Below, in pieces: positions 34,023 to 43,202 of a stretch of DNA of 64,000 bases. Within the stretch, counting starts at the first letter, position 1; every line of letters begins with the position of its first letter. Location: the NCBI GenBank assembly GCA_900468805.1, contig UEIF01000012.1, positions 1-64,000 of the forward strand. The letters run 5' to 3'. A model generated the notes under the pieces. That model saw only the letters and a list, made by a program, of their open reading frames with translations, ran no database searches and had not been told where the DNA came from. Origin of the DNA: Hyphomicrobiales bacterium. GTDB taxonomy: Bacteria > Pseudomonadota > Alphaproteobacteria > Rhizobiales > Rhizobiaceae. Made by a program: the position numbers and the translations under genes.

Positions 34023-35951
34023 ATGAACAAGCTGAAGAGAGACCGCCAGTTCCGTCCCCTGCCCGTGCCGAGCGTCGAGCTGCATGGCCTGTTCGGCGAT
34101 CGCCAGGATGCGATCTGCGATTCTACCGCCGAAACGCTACTCGACCGCTGCGTCGAAGCCGGCATGCTGCAGGCCATCGACGTGAACCAGCCAAGCCCGG
34201 GCGTCGTCATTCCGATCGGCCCCTGGGGCGGCACGACGCAGATGTTCTGGGACAGCGATCTCGGCAAGTCGATCGAGACCGTGGCCTATTCGCTCTACCG
34301 CCGGCCCAATGCGAAGCTCGAGGCCCGTGTCGATGAGATCATCGACATGTATGAGAAGCTGCAGGACAAGGATGGCTATCTGAACGCCTGGTTCCAGCGC
34401 GTGCAGCCCGGCCGCCGCTGGACGAACCTGCGCGACCACCACGAGCTTTATTGCGCCGGGCATCTGATCGAGGGCGCCGTCGCCTATTATCAGGCGACCG
34501 GCAAGAAGAAGTTGCTCGACATCATGAGCCGCTATGCCGATTATCTGATCACGGTCTTCGGCCATGGCCCCGGCCAGATGCCCGGCTATTGCGGCCATGA
34601 AGAAGTCGAACTGGCGCTGGTCAAGCTGGCGCGTGTGACGGGCGAGAAGAAGTATCTCGACCTTTCGAAGTTCTTCATCGACGAGCGCGGCACCGAACCG
34701 CATTTCTTCACCGACGAAGCGGTCCGCGACGGCCGCAGTGCCGCCGACTTTCACCAGAAGACCTATGAATATGGCCAGGCGCATGTGCCGGTGCGCGAGC
34801 AGAAGAAGGTCGTCGGCCATGCCGTGCGCGCCATGTACCTCTATGCCGGCATGGCCGATATCGCGACCGAATATAATGACGACACGCTGACGGCAGCACT
34901 CGAAACCCTCTGGGACGACCTGACAACCAAGCAGATGTACGTCACTGGCGGTATCGGCCCAGCGGCTGCCAACGAAGGTTTCACCGACTATTACGACCTG
35001 CCGAACGAGAGCGCCTATGCAGAAACCTGCGCCTCGGTCGGCCTCGTCTTTTGGGCAAACCGCATGCTCGGTCGCGGTCCGAACCGCCGCTATGCCGATA
35101 TCATGGAGCAGGCGCTCTATAATGGCGCCATGGCGGGCCTTTCGCTCGACGGTACGCGGTTCTTCTATGAGAATCCCTTGGAAAGTGCCGGCAAGCACCA
35201 TCGCTGGATCTGGCACCATTGCCCCTGCTGCCCGCCGAACATCGCACGCCTGCTGGCCTCCGTCGGCTCCTATATGTATGCGATCGCCGAAGATGAGATT
35301 GCCGTCCACCTCTATGGGGAGAGCAAGGCGCGCTTCGATCTCGGCGGCGCCAAGGTCGAGCTTTCACAGCAGACGCGTTACCCCTGGGATGGCGCGATCC
35401 AATTCGACCTGACGCTCGACCGCCCGGCTCACTTCGCGCTGTCGCTGCGGATCCCGGAATGGGCTGACGGTGCGTCGCTTTCTATCAATGGCGAAAAGCT
35501 CGATCTGGCATCCGTGCTGACGGATGGTTACGCGCGTATCGAACGCGACTGGAAGAGCGGAGATAAGGTCGATCTCTCCATACCGTTGACGGCCCGCAAA
35601 CTCTTTGCCAATCCGCTGGTGCGCCAGGACGCCGGCCGAACGGCACTGATGCGCGGTCCGATGGTCTATTGCGTCGAGGAAACCGACAACGGCGCCGGAC
35701 TGAACGGCATTTCGCTCTCCGCCGATATCTCGCAGGCCAAGACCTCCGAGATATCGGGCCTACGCGGCGCCGTGGCCCTCGAACTTCCCGTCAGCCGTGA
35801 TGCGGCCGACTGGGGTTCTGCGCTCTACCGCACCTCTCCGCCGGCGGCAAAACAGTCGAGCGCACGTTTCGTGCCCTATCCTTTCTGGGATAATCGCGAA
35901 CCGGGCGAAATGCTGGTCTGGGTCAGAGCGGCCGAGGCGCGCGGTGAATAA
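34023..35951 (+). CDS. GH127 family beta-L-arabinofuranosidase
   Basis: 642 residues, the length of GH127 (DUF1680) enzymes. It shows WTNLRDHHELYCAGHLIEGA, MYVTGGIGPAAANEGF, PNESAYAETCASVG and HHCPCCPPNIARLLAS. Aligned by eye with Bifidobacterium HypBA1, acid/base Glu = E318, zinc ligands = E334, C336, C402 and C403, with C403 or its partner as the cysteine nucleophile; all are kept. The enzyme releases L-arabinose from beta-L-arabinofuranosides such as those on plant hydroxyproline-rich glycoproteins. It has no signal peptide, so it should act on imported oligosaccharide. GGATGA precedes the ATG at 34023; an ATG four codons earlier is possible. Confidence 0.9.
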   Translation: MNKLKRDRQFRPLPVPSVELHGLFGDRQDAICDSTAETLLDRCVEAGMLQAIDVNQPSPGVVIPIGPWGGTTQMFWDSDLGKSIETVAYSLYRRPNAKLEARVDEIIDMYEKLQDKDGYLNAWFQRVQPGRRWTNLRDHHELYCAGHLIEGAVAYYQATGKKKLLDIMSRYADYLITVFGHGPGQMPGYCGHEEVELALVKLARVTGEKKYLDLSKFFIDERGTEPHFFTDEAVRDGRSAADFHQKTYEYGQAHVPVREQKKVVGHAVRAMYLYAGMADIATEYNDDTLTAALETLWDDLTTKQMYVTGGIGPAAANEGFTDYYDLPNESAYAETCASVGLVFWANRMLGRGPNRRYADIMEQALYNGAMAGLSLDGTRFFYENPLESAGKHHRWIWHHCPCCPPNIARLLASVGSYMYAIAEDEIAVHLYGESKARFDLGGAKVELSQQTRYPWDGAIQFDLTLDRPAHFALSLRIPEWADGASLSINGEKLDLASVLTDGYARIERDWKSGDKVDLSIPLTARKLFANPLVRQDAGRTALMRGPMVYCVEETDNGAGLNGISLSADISQAKTSEISGLRGAVALELPVSRDAADWGSALYRTSPPAAKQSSARFVPYPFWDNREPGEMLVWVRAAEARGE

Positions 35952-35952
35952 T

Positions 35953-37032
35953 ATGGCGGATACGGGCGTCGTACTGACCGAAATTCGCAAGAGTTTCGGC
36001 AATCTGGAAGTCATCCATGGCATCGACCTGACCATTGCAGAAGGGTCCTTCGTCGTGTTCGTCGGCCCTTCGGGATGCGGAAAATCGACGCTGCTGCGCA
36101 TGATTGCCGGACTGGAGGACGTGACGGATGGCGAGATCGAGATCAAGGGACGCAACGTCACCGATCTCGATCCCTCCGACCGCGGCATCGCCATGGTCTT
36201 CCAATCCTACGCGCTCTATCCGCATATGAGCGTGCGCGACAATCTCGCCTTCGGCCTGAAGATGGCGCGAACGCAGGTCTCGGAAATCGAGACCCGCGTC
36301 AAGGCGGCCTCGGCGATCCTGAAGATCGACCACTTGCTCGACCGCCGGCCAGGGCAGCTCTCCGGCGGCCAGCGGCAGCGCGTGGCGATCGGCCGCGCGA
36401 TCGTGCGCAAGCCTGACGTATTCCTCTTCGATGAGCCGTTGTCTAACCTCGACGCGGAACTCCGCGTCTCGATGCGCATTGAAATCGCCAGGCTCCATCG
36501 CGAGCTCGGCAATACGATGATCTATGTCACACACGACCAGACCGAAGCGATGACACTCGCCGACAAGATCGTCGTGCTGCGCGATGGGCACATCGAACAG
36601 TCGGGAACGCCGCGCGAGATCTACGAACGGCCGAACAATGTCTTCGTCGCGGGCTTCATAGGCTCGCCACGCATGAACCTGCTCGATGCAAGCTGGGCAG
36701 GTGACGGCACCATCCTGGCGGCCGGAAATCGCATTCGTTCGCCGATTGGCGGCGCCGGTCTAGCGGCCGGCCAGAAGATCACCCTTGGCGCGCGGCCGGA
36801 GCATCTGAGCATCGTCTCGGGGCCTGAGGATGACGTGTTGCGGGCTAGGGTTGATTTCGACGAATATCTCGGCGGCACACAATTCCTCTATTGCCAGCTT
36901 GGTGATGGCCAGCCGCTGACCGTCGAATACAGGGGATCTGGTGACATCCAGACCGGCAGCCAGCTCGCCTTCACCTGCGATCCCGCCCATCTGCACGTCT
37001 TCAACGCCGACGGCATGCGGCTCGACAAATAA
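35953..37032 (+). CDS. CUT1-family ABC ATPase, MalK/UgpC-like (arabinoside locus)
   Basis: 359 residues. Walker A GPSGCGKSTLLRMIAGLE, Q-loop VFQSYALYPHM, signature LSGGQRQRVAIGRA, Walker B FLFDEPLSNLDA, switch YVTHDQTEAMTLADK; the C-terminal regulatory OB-fold begins near residue 240. It energises the two permeases of this locus. The ATG at 35953 gives the usual MalK N-terminus; a GTG at 35944 overlapping the glycosidase stop has better ribosome-binding-site spacing (GAGG, 6 bases). Confidence 0.9.
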   Translation: MADTGVVLTEIRKSFGNLEVIHGIDLTIAEGSFVVFVGPSGCGKSTLLRMIAGLEDVTDGEIEIKGRNVTDLDPSDRGIAMVFQSYALYPHMSVRDNLAFGLKMARTQVSEIETRVKAASAILKIDHLLDRRPGQLSGGQRQRVAIGRAIVRKPDVFLFDEPLSNLDAELRVSMRIEIARLHRELGNTMIYVTHDQTEAMTLADKIVVLRDGHIEQSGTPREIYERPNNVFVAGFIGSPRMNLLDASWAGDGTILAAGNRIRSPIGGAGLAAGQKITLGARPEHLSIVSGPEDDVLRARVDFDEYLGGTQFLYCQLGDGQPLTVEYRGSGDIQTGSQLAFTCDPAHLHVFNADGMRLDK

Positions 37033-37103
37033 ACTCCGGCAGCTGTAGGCTTCGTTCATGTTCGTTCGATCCGGTCCCCAAGGCTTGAATAGATTTCGAG
37101 GCG

Positions 37104-37709
37104 ATGAGCACCGGTCGATCGGGACAAGTCTTTCGCTGGAGGACAGCATCCGTCTGTCGTGTCGCATTGATCGTTTTCCTGGATTTCGAGGCCTCGTCCC
37201 TCAGCAAGAAAAGCGTTCCGATCGAAATTGCCTGGGTGTTCGAAGACGGTCGCTCCCGCTCGGCTCTGATCCGGCCCGCCGCCGACTGGGACGACTGGGC
37301 AGCCGATGCAGAAGCAATTCATGGGATTTCGCGGCAGTTGCTTGCATCGGAAGGCGAGCCGGTAGAGCAGGTCGCCCGTGAAATGGTCGAGGTTTTGAGC
37401 GGGCATGATCTCTATGCCAGTGCCCCTTCGTGGGATGGAAAATGGCTGAGCGTTCTCCTGCGCGCCGGCGGCTTTCCTCGGCATGCCCTCCGGCTCGGCA
37501 AGTCACGTGACGCCTTTACGGCCGCGGCGCGTGAATTAACGGGAGCGACCATCACGGAGACAGAGCTATCAAAGCTCATCGACGGCATCGTCGAGGAAAG
37601 CAAAACGGCAGTCCCGGCGCATCGCGCATTGGCGGACGCCACGCTTGAGCTTACCCGATGGAAGCTTGTCCGCGAGGCGGCCAAGAAGCGGATGGCGACA
37701 GGCGGGTAG
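37104..37709 (+). CDS. DEDDh-family 3'-5' exonuclease-like protein
   Basis: 201 residues. The DEDDh pattern is visible: motif I FLDFEASSL (Asp-x-Glu), IEIAWVFEDG, an AIHGIS segment, motif II Asp in SAPSWDGKWLS, and motif III HRALADA (His-x4-Asp). This fold trims nucleic acid 3' ends, as in RNase T, ExoI or the DnaQ subunit. It is a lone gene, not part of a polymerase operon. The first ~20 codons are poorly conserved in style; a TTG at 37167 just before motif I is a likely alternative start. Substrate unknown. Confidence 0.75.
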   Translation: MSTGRSGQVFRWRTASVCRVALIVFLDFEASSLSKKSVPIEIAWVFEDGRSRSALIRPAADWDDWAADAEAIHGISRQLLASEGEPVEQVAREMVEVLSGHDLYASAPSWDGKWLSVLLRAGGFPRHALRLGKSRDAFTAAARELTGATITETELSKLIDGIVEESKTAVPAHRALADATLELTRWKLVREAAKKRMATGG

Positions 37710-37712
37710 AGG

Positions 37713-38603
37713 TCAGCGCTTGTGAAAGCTCTCGGTCACCCAGCGCGCAAAATCCGCAGCTGCGGGCGCAAGACGGTCGAAGCTGCGGGCAACCAGCCAG
37801 TAGGCGCCGTTTGGAACCGTCAGGTCGAAGAGCTGACGCAAGCGGCCGGCCCGGATTTCCTCCTCTGCAAAGGCTTCGTCCAGGAGTGCAACGCCCTGGC
37901 CGCGCAGTGCCGCCTGCAGCACGAGCCCGTCATCGGCATAGACTGGCCCCCTCGCCGTCTCGGGCATGGAAATGCCGGCCGCCTCGAACCACCGGCTCCA
38001 GGCGTCGCGGGTTTCCTCATGCAAGAGCCCATAAGCAAAAATGTCATGCGGAGAGGAGATCGGTGGGCCACGCTCCAGAAGATCGGAGGCGATCACCGGC
38101 ACCATGCGGACATCGACCAGGTGCCGGCTTTCTGTCCGTGGCCATGCGGTGACGGTGGCGCTGTGCCGGATCGCGATCTGCGCCTGGCCTGTACGGAATT
38201 CGATCGTCCGCGGATCGGCATCGAGCGATATCTCGACGTCAGGATGGAGTTTGCGAAATTCCGGCAGCCGCGGCACCAGCCAGCAAGCGGCAAAGGAAGG
38301 TTCGACGCTGACTTTCAGATCCGCAGACACTGAAGCTCCACGGATATCCTCCAGGCACTGGTCGATCCGGTCGAAGGAAGGGGTGAGCACGGCAAGCAGC
38401 TTCCGGCCGCTTCCAGTCAGGATGACACTTCGATGGCGCCGCTCGAACAGCGGCTCACCCAATACCTGTTCCAGCTCGCGGATCTGTCGGCTGACGGCGG
38501 CCTGCGAGATGAACAGTTCCTCGGCCGCAAGCGTGAAGCTCTCGAGCCGTCCCGCGACCTCGAAGCTTCGCAATGCCGTCAGCGGCAGCCGACCACGCTT
38601 CAT
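37713..38603 (-). CDS. LysR-family transcriptional regulator (GcvA-like)
   Basis: 296 residues. HTH: LPLTALRSFEVAGRLESFTL, AAEELFISQAAVSRQIRELE, then LGEPLFERRHRSVILTGSG. This RSFEVAGRxxSF and AVSRQI arrangement is the GcvA/AmpR-like group. The C-terminal effector domain starts near residue 90 (ADLKVSVEPSFAACWLVPRL). It ends 3 bases after the convergent exonuclease gene and is divergent from a 31-codon gene and an aldo-keto reductase that it may control. Confidence 0.88.
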   Translation of the reverse strand: MKRGRLPLTALRSFEVAGRLESFTLAAEELFISQAAVSRQIRELEQVLGEPLFERRHRSVILTGSGRKLLAVLTPSFDRIDQCLEDIRGASVSADLKVSVEPSFAACWLVPRLPEFRKLHPDVEISLDADPRTIEFRTGQAQIAIRHSATVTAWPRTESRHLVDVRMVPVIASDLLERGPPISSPHDIFAYGLLHEETRDAWSRWFEAAGISMPETARGPVYADDGLVLQAALRGQGVALLDEAFAEEEIRAGRLRQLFDLTVPNGAYWLVARSFDRLAPAAADFARWVTESFHKR

Positions 38604-38693
38604 CCCATAACCTCAAGTCATCCGAAGTCGACGATAAGCTCGTTTGAAGGCCGGGCGCAAGGGGAGGAGAACACTTGGGAAAGGAGAGAAGTC

Positions 38694-38789
38694 ATGTGGA
38701 AGCAGATCGTCTCAATCCTGATGGATGCCGTTCGCCTTGTCACCTTCACATCTGATGGCAAGGATAGCCGACGGCGCCGGGACTACTGA
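38694..38789 (+). CDS. Small 31-residue protein
   Basis: A 31-codon frame starting MWKQIVSILMDAVRLVTF and ending in a basic SRRRRDY tail. The ribosome-binding site AAGGAGAGAAGTC before the ATG is excellent. An amphipathic N-terminal helix plus basic tail suggests membrane-surface binding. It sits alone between a divergent LysR gene and an aldo-keto reductase. No family is known to me. Confidence 0.55.
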   Translation: MWKQIVSILMDAVRLVTFTSDGKDSRRRRDY

Positions 38790-38840
38790 ACGCTCACGCA
38801 GCTTATCGGGATTTTCGCGCATTCATAATCCTGCGCCGGG

Positions 38841-38854
38841 GTCTATATAGACCT
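38841..38854. promoter_or_regulatory. Perfect 14-bp palindrome upstream of aldo-keto reductase
   Basis: GGTCTATATAGACC is fully self-complementary and lies 30 bases before the reductase ATG, in promoter position; AGCAGGAG follows as ribosome-binding site. It is likely an operator for a dimeric repressor (for example an MarR, TetR or ArsR-type protein encoded elsewhere). A role for the adjacent LysR is less likely because LysR boxes usually have gapped T-N11-A symmetry. Confidence 0.6.
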
Positions 38855-38865
38855 CTCCTTACTAG

Positions 38866-39873
<1,008 letters not shown>

Positions 39874-39880
39874 GGGTGGC

Positions 39881-40711
39881 TCACGCGTCGATATCGGTCG
39901 ACAGCGTGATGTCTTTCTGCGCCTCAAGCTCGGCAAGCCGCTCGGTCAGGCCTTTGCGGATCGACTGATAGGTCGTGCTGCCGAGCGCGATCCGCTTTGG
40001 CGCCGGTTGCTTTCCGGCCGCCGCGATCATCGCGTCGGTCATTTTCACAGGATCGCCCAGGATCTTGAACGAGCCATCGGCAATCGCGCGGCGCACCTGA
40101 CCGGCCGGTGTATCGTCATAAACATCCATCTGTGGCGGCCTGACGAGGCCAGCGCCGAAATCCGTGCCCGCAGGCCCAGGCTCGGCAATGGTGATGTCGA
40201 TGCCGAAGGGGGCGACCTCTTGCGCCACGGCCTCGATGAAGCCTTCGATCCCCCATTTGGTGGCGTGATAGAGGCTGAAATTCGGATAGGCGATCTGCCC
40301 GCCTTCCGAGGCAACCTGCAGGATGCGGCCGCCGCCCTGCCGACGCAGATGCGGCAACGCGGCCCGGATCACCTGGATGGAGCCGATCAGGTTGGTATCG
40401 ATCTGATGGCGAATCTGTGCATCGCTCACCTCTTCTGAGGCGCCGAACAGGCCATAACCGGCATTGCTGACAACGACATCGATGCGTCCCATCTGCTCGA
40501 AGGCGGCGTCGACGACTGCATGAACGGCCCGGTCATCGGTGACGTCGAGGGTCGCGACCCAGAGCCGTTCGCCATACTGCGCTTCAAGGTCAGCCAGGGC
40601 TTCGCGCTTGCGCAAGGTTGCGGCGACGCGATCGCCGCGCGCCAGCAGTTTCTCAGTCATGATCCGGCCGAAACCGGAGGATGTGCCTGTGATGAACCAT
40701 GTCTTTGTCAT
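39881..40711 (-). CDS. Short-chain dehydrogenase/reductase
   Basis: 276 residues. Classical SDR: cofactor loop TGTSSGFG at residues ~8-15, SNAGYG near 85, catalytic YHATK near 155 and a PGPAGTDF segment. KTWFITGTSSGFGR with VAATLRKREAL suggests NADP(H) preference. The ATG at 40711 opens the conserved domain. It is divergent from a LysR gene; a candidate LysR box lies between them, so it is a probable target of that regulator. Confidence 0.9.
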   Translation of the reverse strand: MTKTWFITGTSSGFGRIMTEKLLARGDRVAATLRKREALADLEAQYGERLWVATLDVTDDRAVHAVVDAAFEQMGRIDVVVSNAGYGLFGASEEVSDAQIRHQIDTNLIGSIQVIRAALPHLRRQGGGRILQVASEGGQIAYPNFSLYHATKWGIEGFIEAVAQEVAPFGIDITIAEPGPAGTDFGAGLVRPPQMDVYDDTPAGQVRRAIADGSFKILGDPVKMTDAMIAAAGKQPAPKRIALGSTTYQSIRKGLTERLAELEAQKDITLSTDIDA

Positions 40712-40769
40712 CGTCTCCACCTTTCTGATACCGCTGGATCGCGGCTTGATGAAAACAAAGATAGAGACG

Positions 40770-40786
40770 ATTATTGATGTGATAAT
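40770..40786. promoter_or_regulatory. Candidate LysR box between SDR and LysR genes
   Basis: ATTAT-TGATGTG-ATAAT is an inverted repeat of T-N11-A form in the 110-base divergent promoter region, 36 bases before the LysR start. This is the usual place and shape for a LysR autoregulatory and target site. Confidence 0.5.
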
Positions 40787-40821
40787 CCGTTCAAATCCGT
40801 ATGATCTGTTGAAAAATACCC

Positions 40822-41727
40822 ATGAGTTATCGGCCGACACTTGATGACCTCAATGCCTTCTCGGCAATCGTCACCCATCGCAGCTTCCGCAAGGCGGCCG
40901 GCGAACTCGGCCTCTCGCCTTCGACGCTCAGCCATATGATGCGCAACATGGAGGCACGCATGGGCGTGCGCCTGCTGCATCGCACGACGCGCAGCGTCGC
41001 GGCCACCGAAGCCGGCAAAATGCTTCTCGACAGGCTGAAACCGGTCTTGCGCGATCTCGATCTGGCGCTGGATGCCGTCGGCGAATTCGGAGGTCAGCCG
41101 AGCGGTACGCTGCGCATCAACGCCAGCGAAATTGCCGCCCGCGTGCTGTTGAATGCCGCCATTCCTCTCTTCCTCGAACGCTATCCGGAGATATCGCTCG
41201 ATATCGTCACCGAAAACCGGCTGGTCGATATCGTCGGCGAAGGCTTCGATGCCGGCATCCGCCTTCGGGAATCCGTGCCGCTTGATATGATAGCGGTCGA
41301 ATTCGGCGGCGAAGCACGTTTCCTCGCGGTTGCCTCACCAGCTTACTTGAAAGATCACAAGCGACCGAAGACGCCTGAAGACCTCAAGCGCCACCGCTGC
41401 ATCCGCCTGCGTATGCCGAGCGGCAAACTCTACCGCTGGGAGTTTGAGAAACATGGCCAGGAAGTGACTATCGAAGTATCGGGCGCCCTGACGCTCGATC
41501 ATGTAGAACTGATGGCGGAAGCGGCGGTCAAAGGGCTCGGCATCGCCTATGTGCCGGAAAGCGTCGCGCGGCCCTATCTTGCCAGCAGCGAGGTTATCTC
41601 TGTTCTTGACGACTGGTGCCCGTCGATCCCCGGACTCTGCCTCTATTATCCCGGTCACAGGCACGTGCCGCAAAGCTTGCGCGCCTTCATATCCGTGCTG
41701 ACGGAAGTCGAGCGGCAAGGTGCTTAG
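40822..41727 (+). CDS. LysR-family transcriptional regulator
   Basis: 301 residues. HTH: LDDLNAFSAIVTHRSFRKAA then GELGLSPSTLSHMMRNMEAR; wing LLHRTTRSVAATEAG. The effector domain follows from residue ~90 (GTLRINASEIAARVLLNAAI). Belongs to the CrgA-like group often paired with SDR or oxidoreductase genes. Divergent from the SDR gene. Confidence 0.9.
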   Translation: MSYRPTLDDLNAFSAIVTHRSFRKAAGELGLSPSTLSHMMRNMEARMGVRLLHRTTRSVAATEAGKMLLDRLKPVLRDLDLALDAVGEFGGQPSGTLRINASEIAARVLLNAAIPLFLERYPEISLDIVTENRLVDIVGEGFDAGIRLRESVPLDMIAVEFGGEARFLAVASPAYLKDHKRPKTPEDLKRHRCIRLRMPSGKLYRWEFEKHGQEVTIEVSGALTLDHVELMAEAAVKGLGIAYVPESVARPYLASSEVISVLDDWCPSIPGLCLYYPGHRHVPQSLRAFISVLTEVERQGA

Positions 41728-41739
41728 CCTCCCCGCACA

Positions 41740-42672
41740 TCACCCCTGCCCATTCTGTCTCGCCTGTTCTGCAGAGCGGAAGCGCGCCGGCGTTATGCCG
41801 CGTCTTACCTTGAAAGCCTTGCCGAAGGCGGCTTCGGATTCATAACCGACCTCTGCAGCGATATCTGCAACGGTCCGGCGCGTCCTGAGCAGCTGGTCAC
41901 TCGCCAGCATCATCCTGATATCGGTCAGGAACGCGCCGACCGTCATTCCCGCGCGCTCGCGAAATTGCCGGGCATAGGTAGCCCGCGACATGGCCGAATG
42001 ACGGGCAAGATCGTCGATCGTCCAGCCAAAGGCCGGCGAGGACATCATTGCCACGACGGATTTGCCGAGCCTGGCATCCCCGAGCAATTGCAGCAGCCCC
42101 GTGGACGCGACGGGCGAGACCTTGCCGGCCCTCACTGCCATGATGAAAAGCGAGAGACAGGTCGCGGTGATGATCGCCAATGCTCCCGGCCTCTCTTCAG
42201 CGGTCTCCCTATAGAGCATGGCGACCAACGTCTTCAGCAGCTCCTCCGACTCCTCGATGAGCGATACGTGAAAGACGTCAGGCAGGCTATCGAGCAGCAA
42301 GGCAGCAGATCCCGGTGCGCAATCGAAATGACCACAGAGCAGGTCGACATCGGCCTCGCCTTCGCCGTTTTCGCGCAAAGGCAGCATGCCACCCACGGCG
42401 ATGCGCAGGGGCCGTGCTTCGCCGCCTGGCCGCAAGCCAACGATCGCATGCGCATCCCCGCGCGGCAACAGCAGGAAATCGCCAGAGCGCAAGGTGACTT
42501 CACGACCGGAGCCGAGGCGAATGAGGCAATCGCCGCCGAGGATCAGATGAAACGGTAGCGTACCTGCTGCGACGGATTCGTGGTCGATATGAAACGCGCC
42601 CTGCAGCCGGCAGCGAATGTCGAGCGTCGGCTGCAGGCGGGCGAGTTCGATAAGGCGGCTTAAAACATCCAT
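41740..42672 (-). CDS. AraC-family regulator with N-terminal cupin domain
   Basis: 310 residues. The N-terminal ~185 residues form a cupin_6-type domain (LPFHLILGGDCLIRLGSG, SGDFLLLPRGDAHAI). The C-terminal ~100 residues have the double AraC HTH (WTIDDLARHSAMSRATYARQ, FRERAGMTVGAFLTDIRMML, TVADIAAEVGYESEAAFGKA). It is divergent from the AhpD-like/TehA-like pair and probably activates them. The stop is 12 bases from the convergent LysR stop. Confidence 0.92.
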   Translation of the reverse strand: MDVLSRLIELARLQPTLDIRCRLQGAFHIDHESVAAGTLPFHLILGGDCLIRLGSGREVTLRSGDFLLLPRGDAHAIVGLRPGGEARPLRIAVGGMLPLRENGEGEADVDLLCGHFDCAPGSAALLLDSLPDVFHVSLIEESEELLKTLVAMLYRETAEERPGALAIITATCLSLFIMAVRAGKVSPVASTGLLQLLGDARLGKSVVAMMSSPAFGWTIDDLARHSAMSRATYARQFRERAGMTVGAFLTDIRMMLASDQLLRTRRTVADIAAEVGYESEAAFGKAFKVRRGITPARFRSAEQARQNGQG

Positions 42673-42792
42673 GAGACGATCGCGCTAGAAAATGACTTTT
42701 TTGAGCATTCAAACTATCACTTTTAACGGTCATAGTCACTCCCAACAGCCGAGGCAATCACGCCGTCGCTGATATGAGAAGGAATGATTTTC

Positions 42793-43131
42793 ATGTTGGA
42801 TTGGAAGGAATATCGCGGCGAACTCCTGGGCCGGATCGGCGAAATCGCCAAGATCGTGCCAGAGACGATCAAAGGCTATCAAACCCTTTCGACCGCAGGA
42901 CAGAAGACCAACCATCTCGACGCCAAGCAGCGCGAGCTGATCGCCCTTGCCGTGGCCGTAACCGTCCGTTGCGATGGCTGTATTGCCGTACATACGACCG
43001 AAGCCCAGAAGGTCGGCGCCACCAAAGAGGAAATTGCTGAGGCTCTCGGTGTCGCGATCTCCGTTAATGCTGGTGCCGCTCTTGTCTATTCGGCCCGCGT
43101 GATGGACGCTGCCGACGCCATTGCAAAGTAA
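42793..43131 (+). CDS. AhpD-like carboxymuconolactone decarboxylase-family protein
   Basis: 112 residues. The AhpD core is clear: LDAKQRELIALAVAVTVRCD followed by GCIAVHT, giving C-x2-C-x3-His, the redox-active site of alkylhydroperoxidase-like proteins. It probably reduces peroxides or handles reactive small molecules. ATG at 42793 has AAGGA about 9 bases upstream; ATG at 42784 would be too close. It leads a two-gene unit with the TehA-like carrier. Confidence 0.9.
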   Translation: MLDWKEYRGELLGRIGEIAKIVPETIKGYQTLSTAGQKTNHLDAKQRELIALAVAVTVRCDGCIAVHTTEAQKVGATKEEIAEALGVAISVNAGAALVYSARVMDAADAIAK

Positions 43132-43202
43132 ACGTCCAAAGTGAACCGCTTGCCGCACCGGCAGGGCAAATGACCCTGCCGGACCAATCCGGAGAAACGA
43201 AC

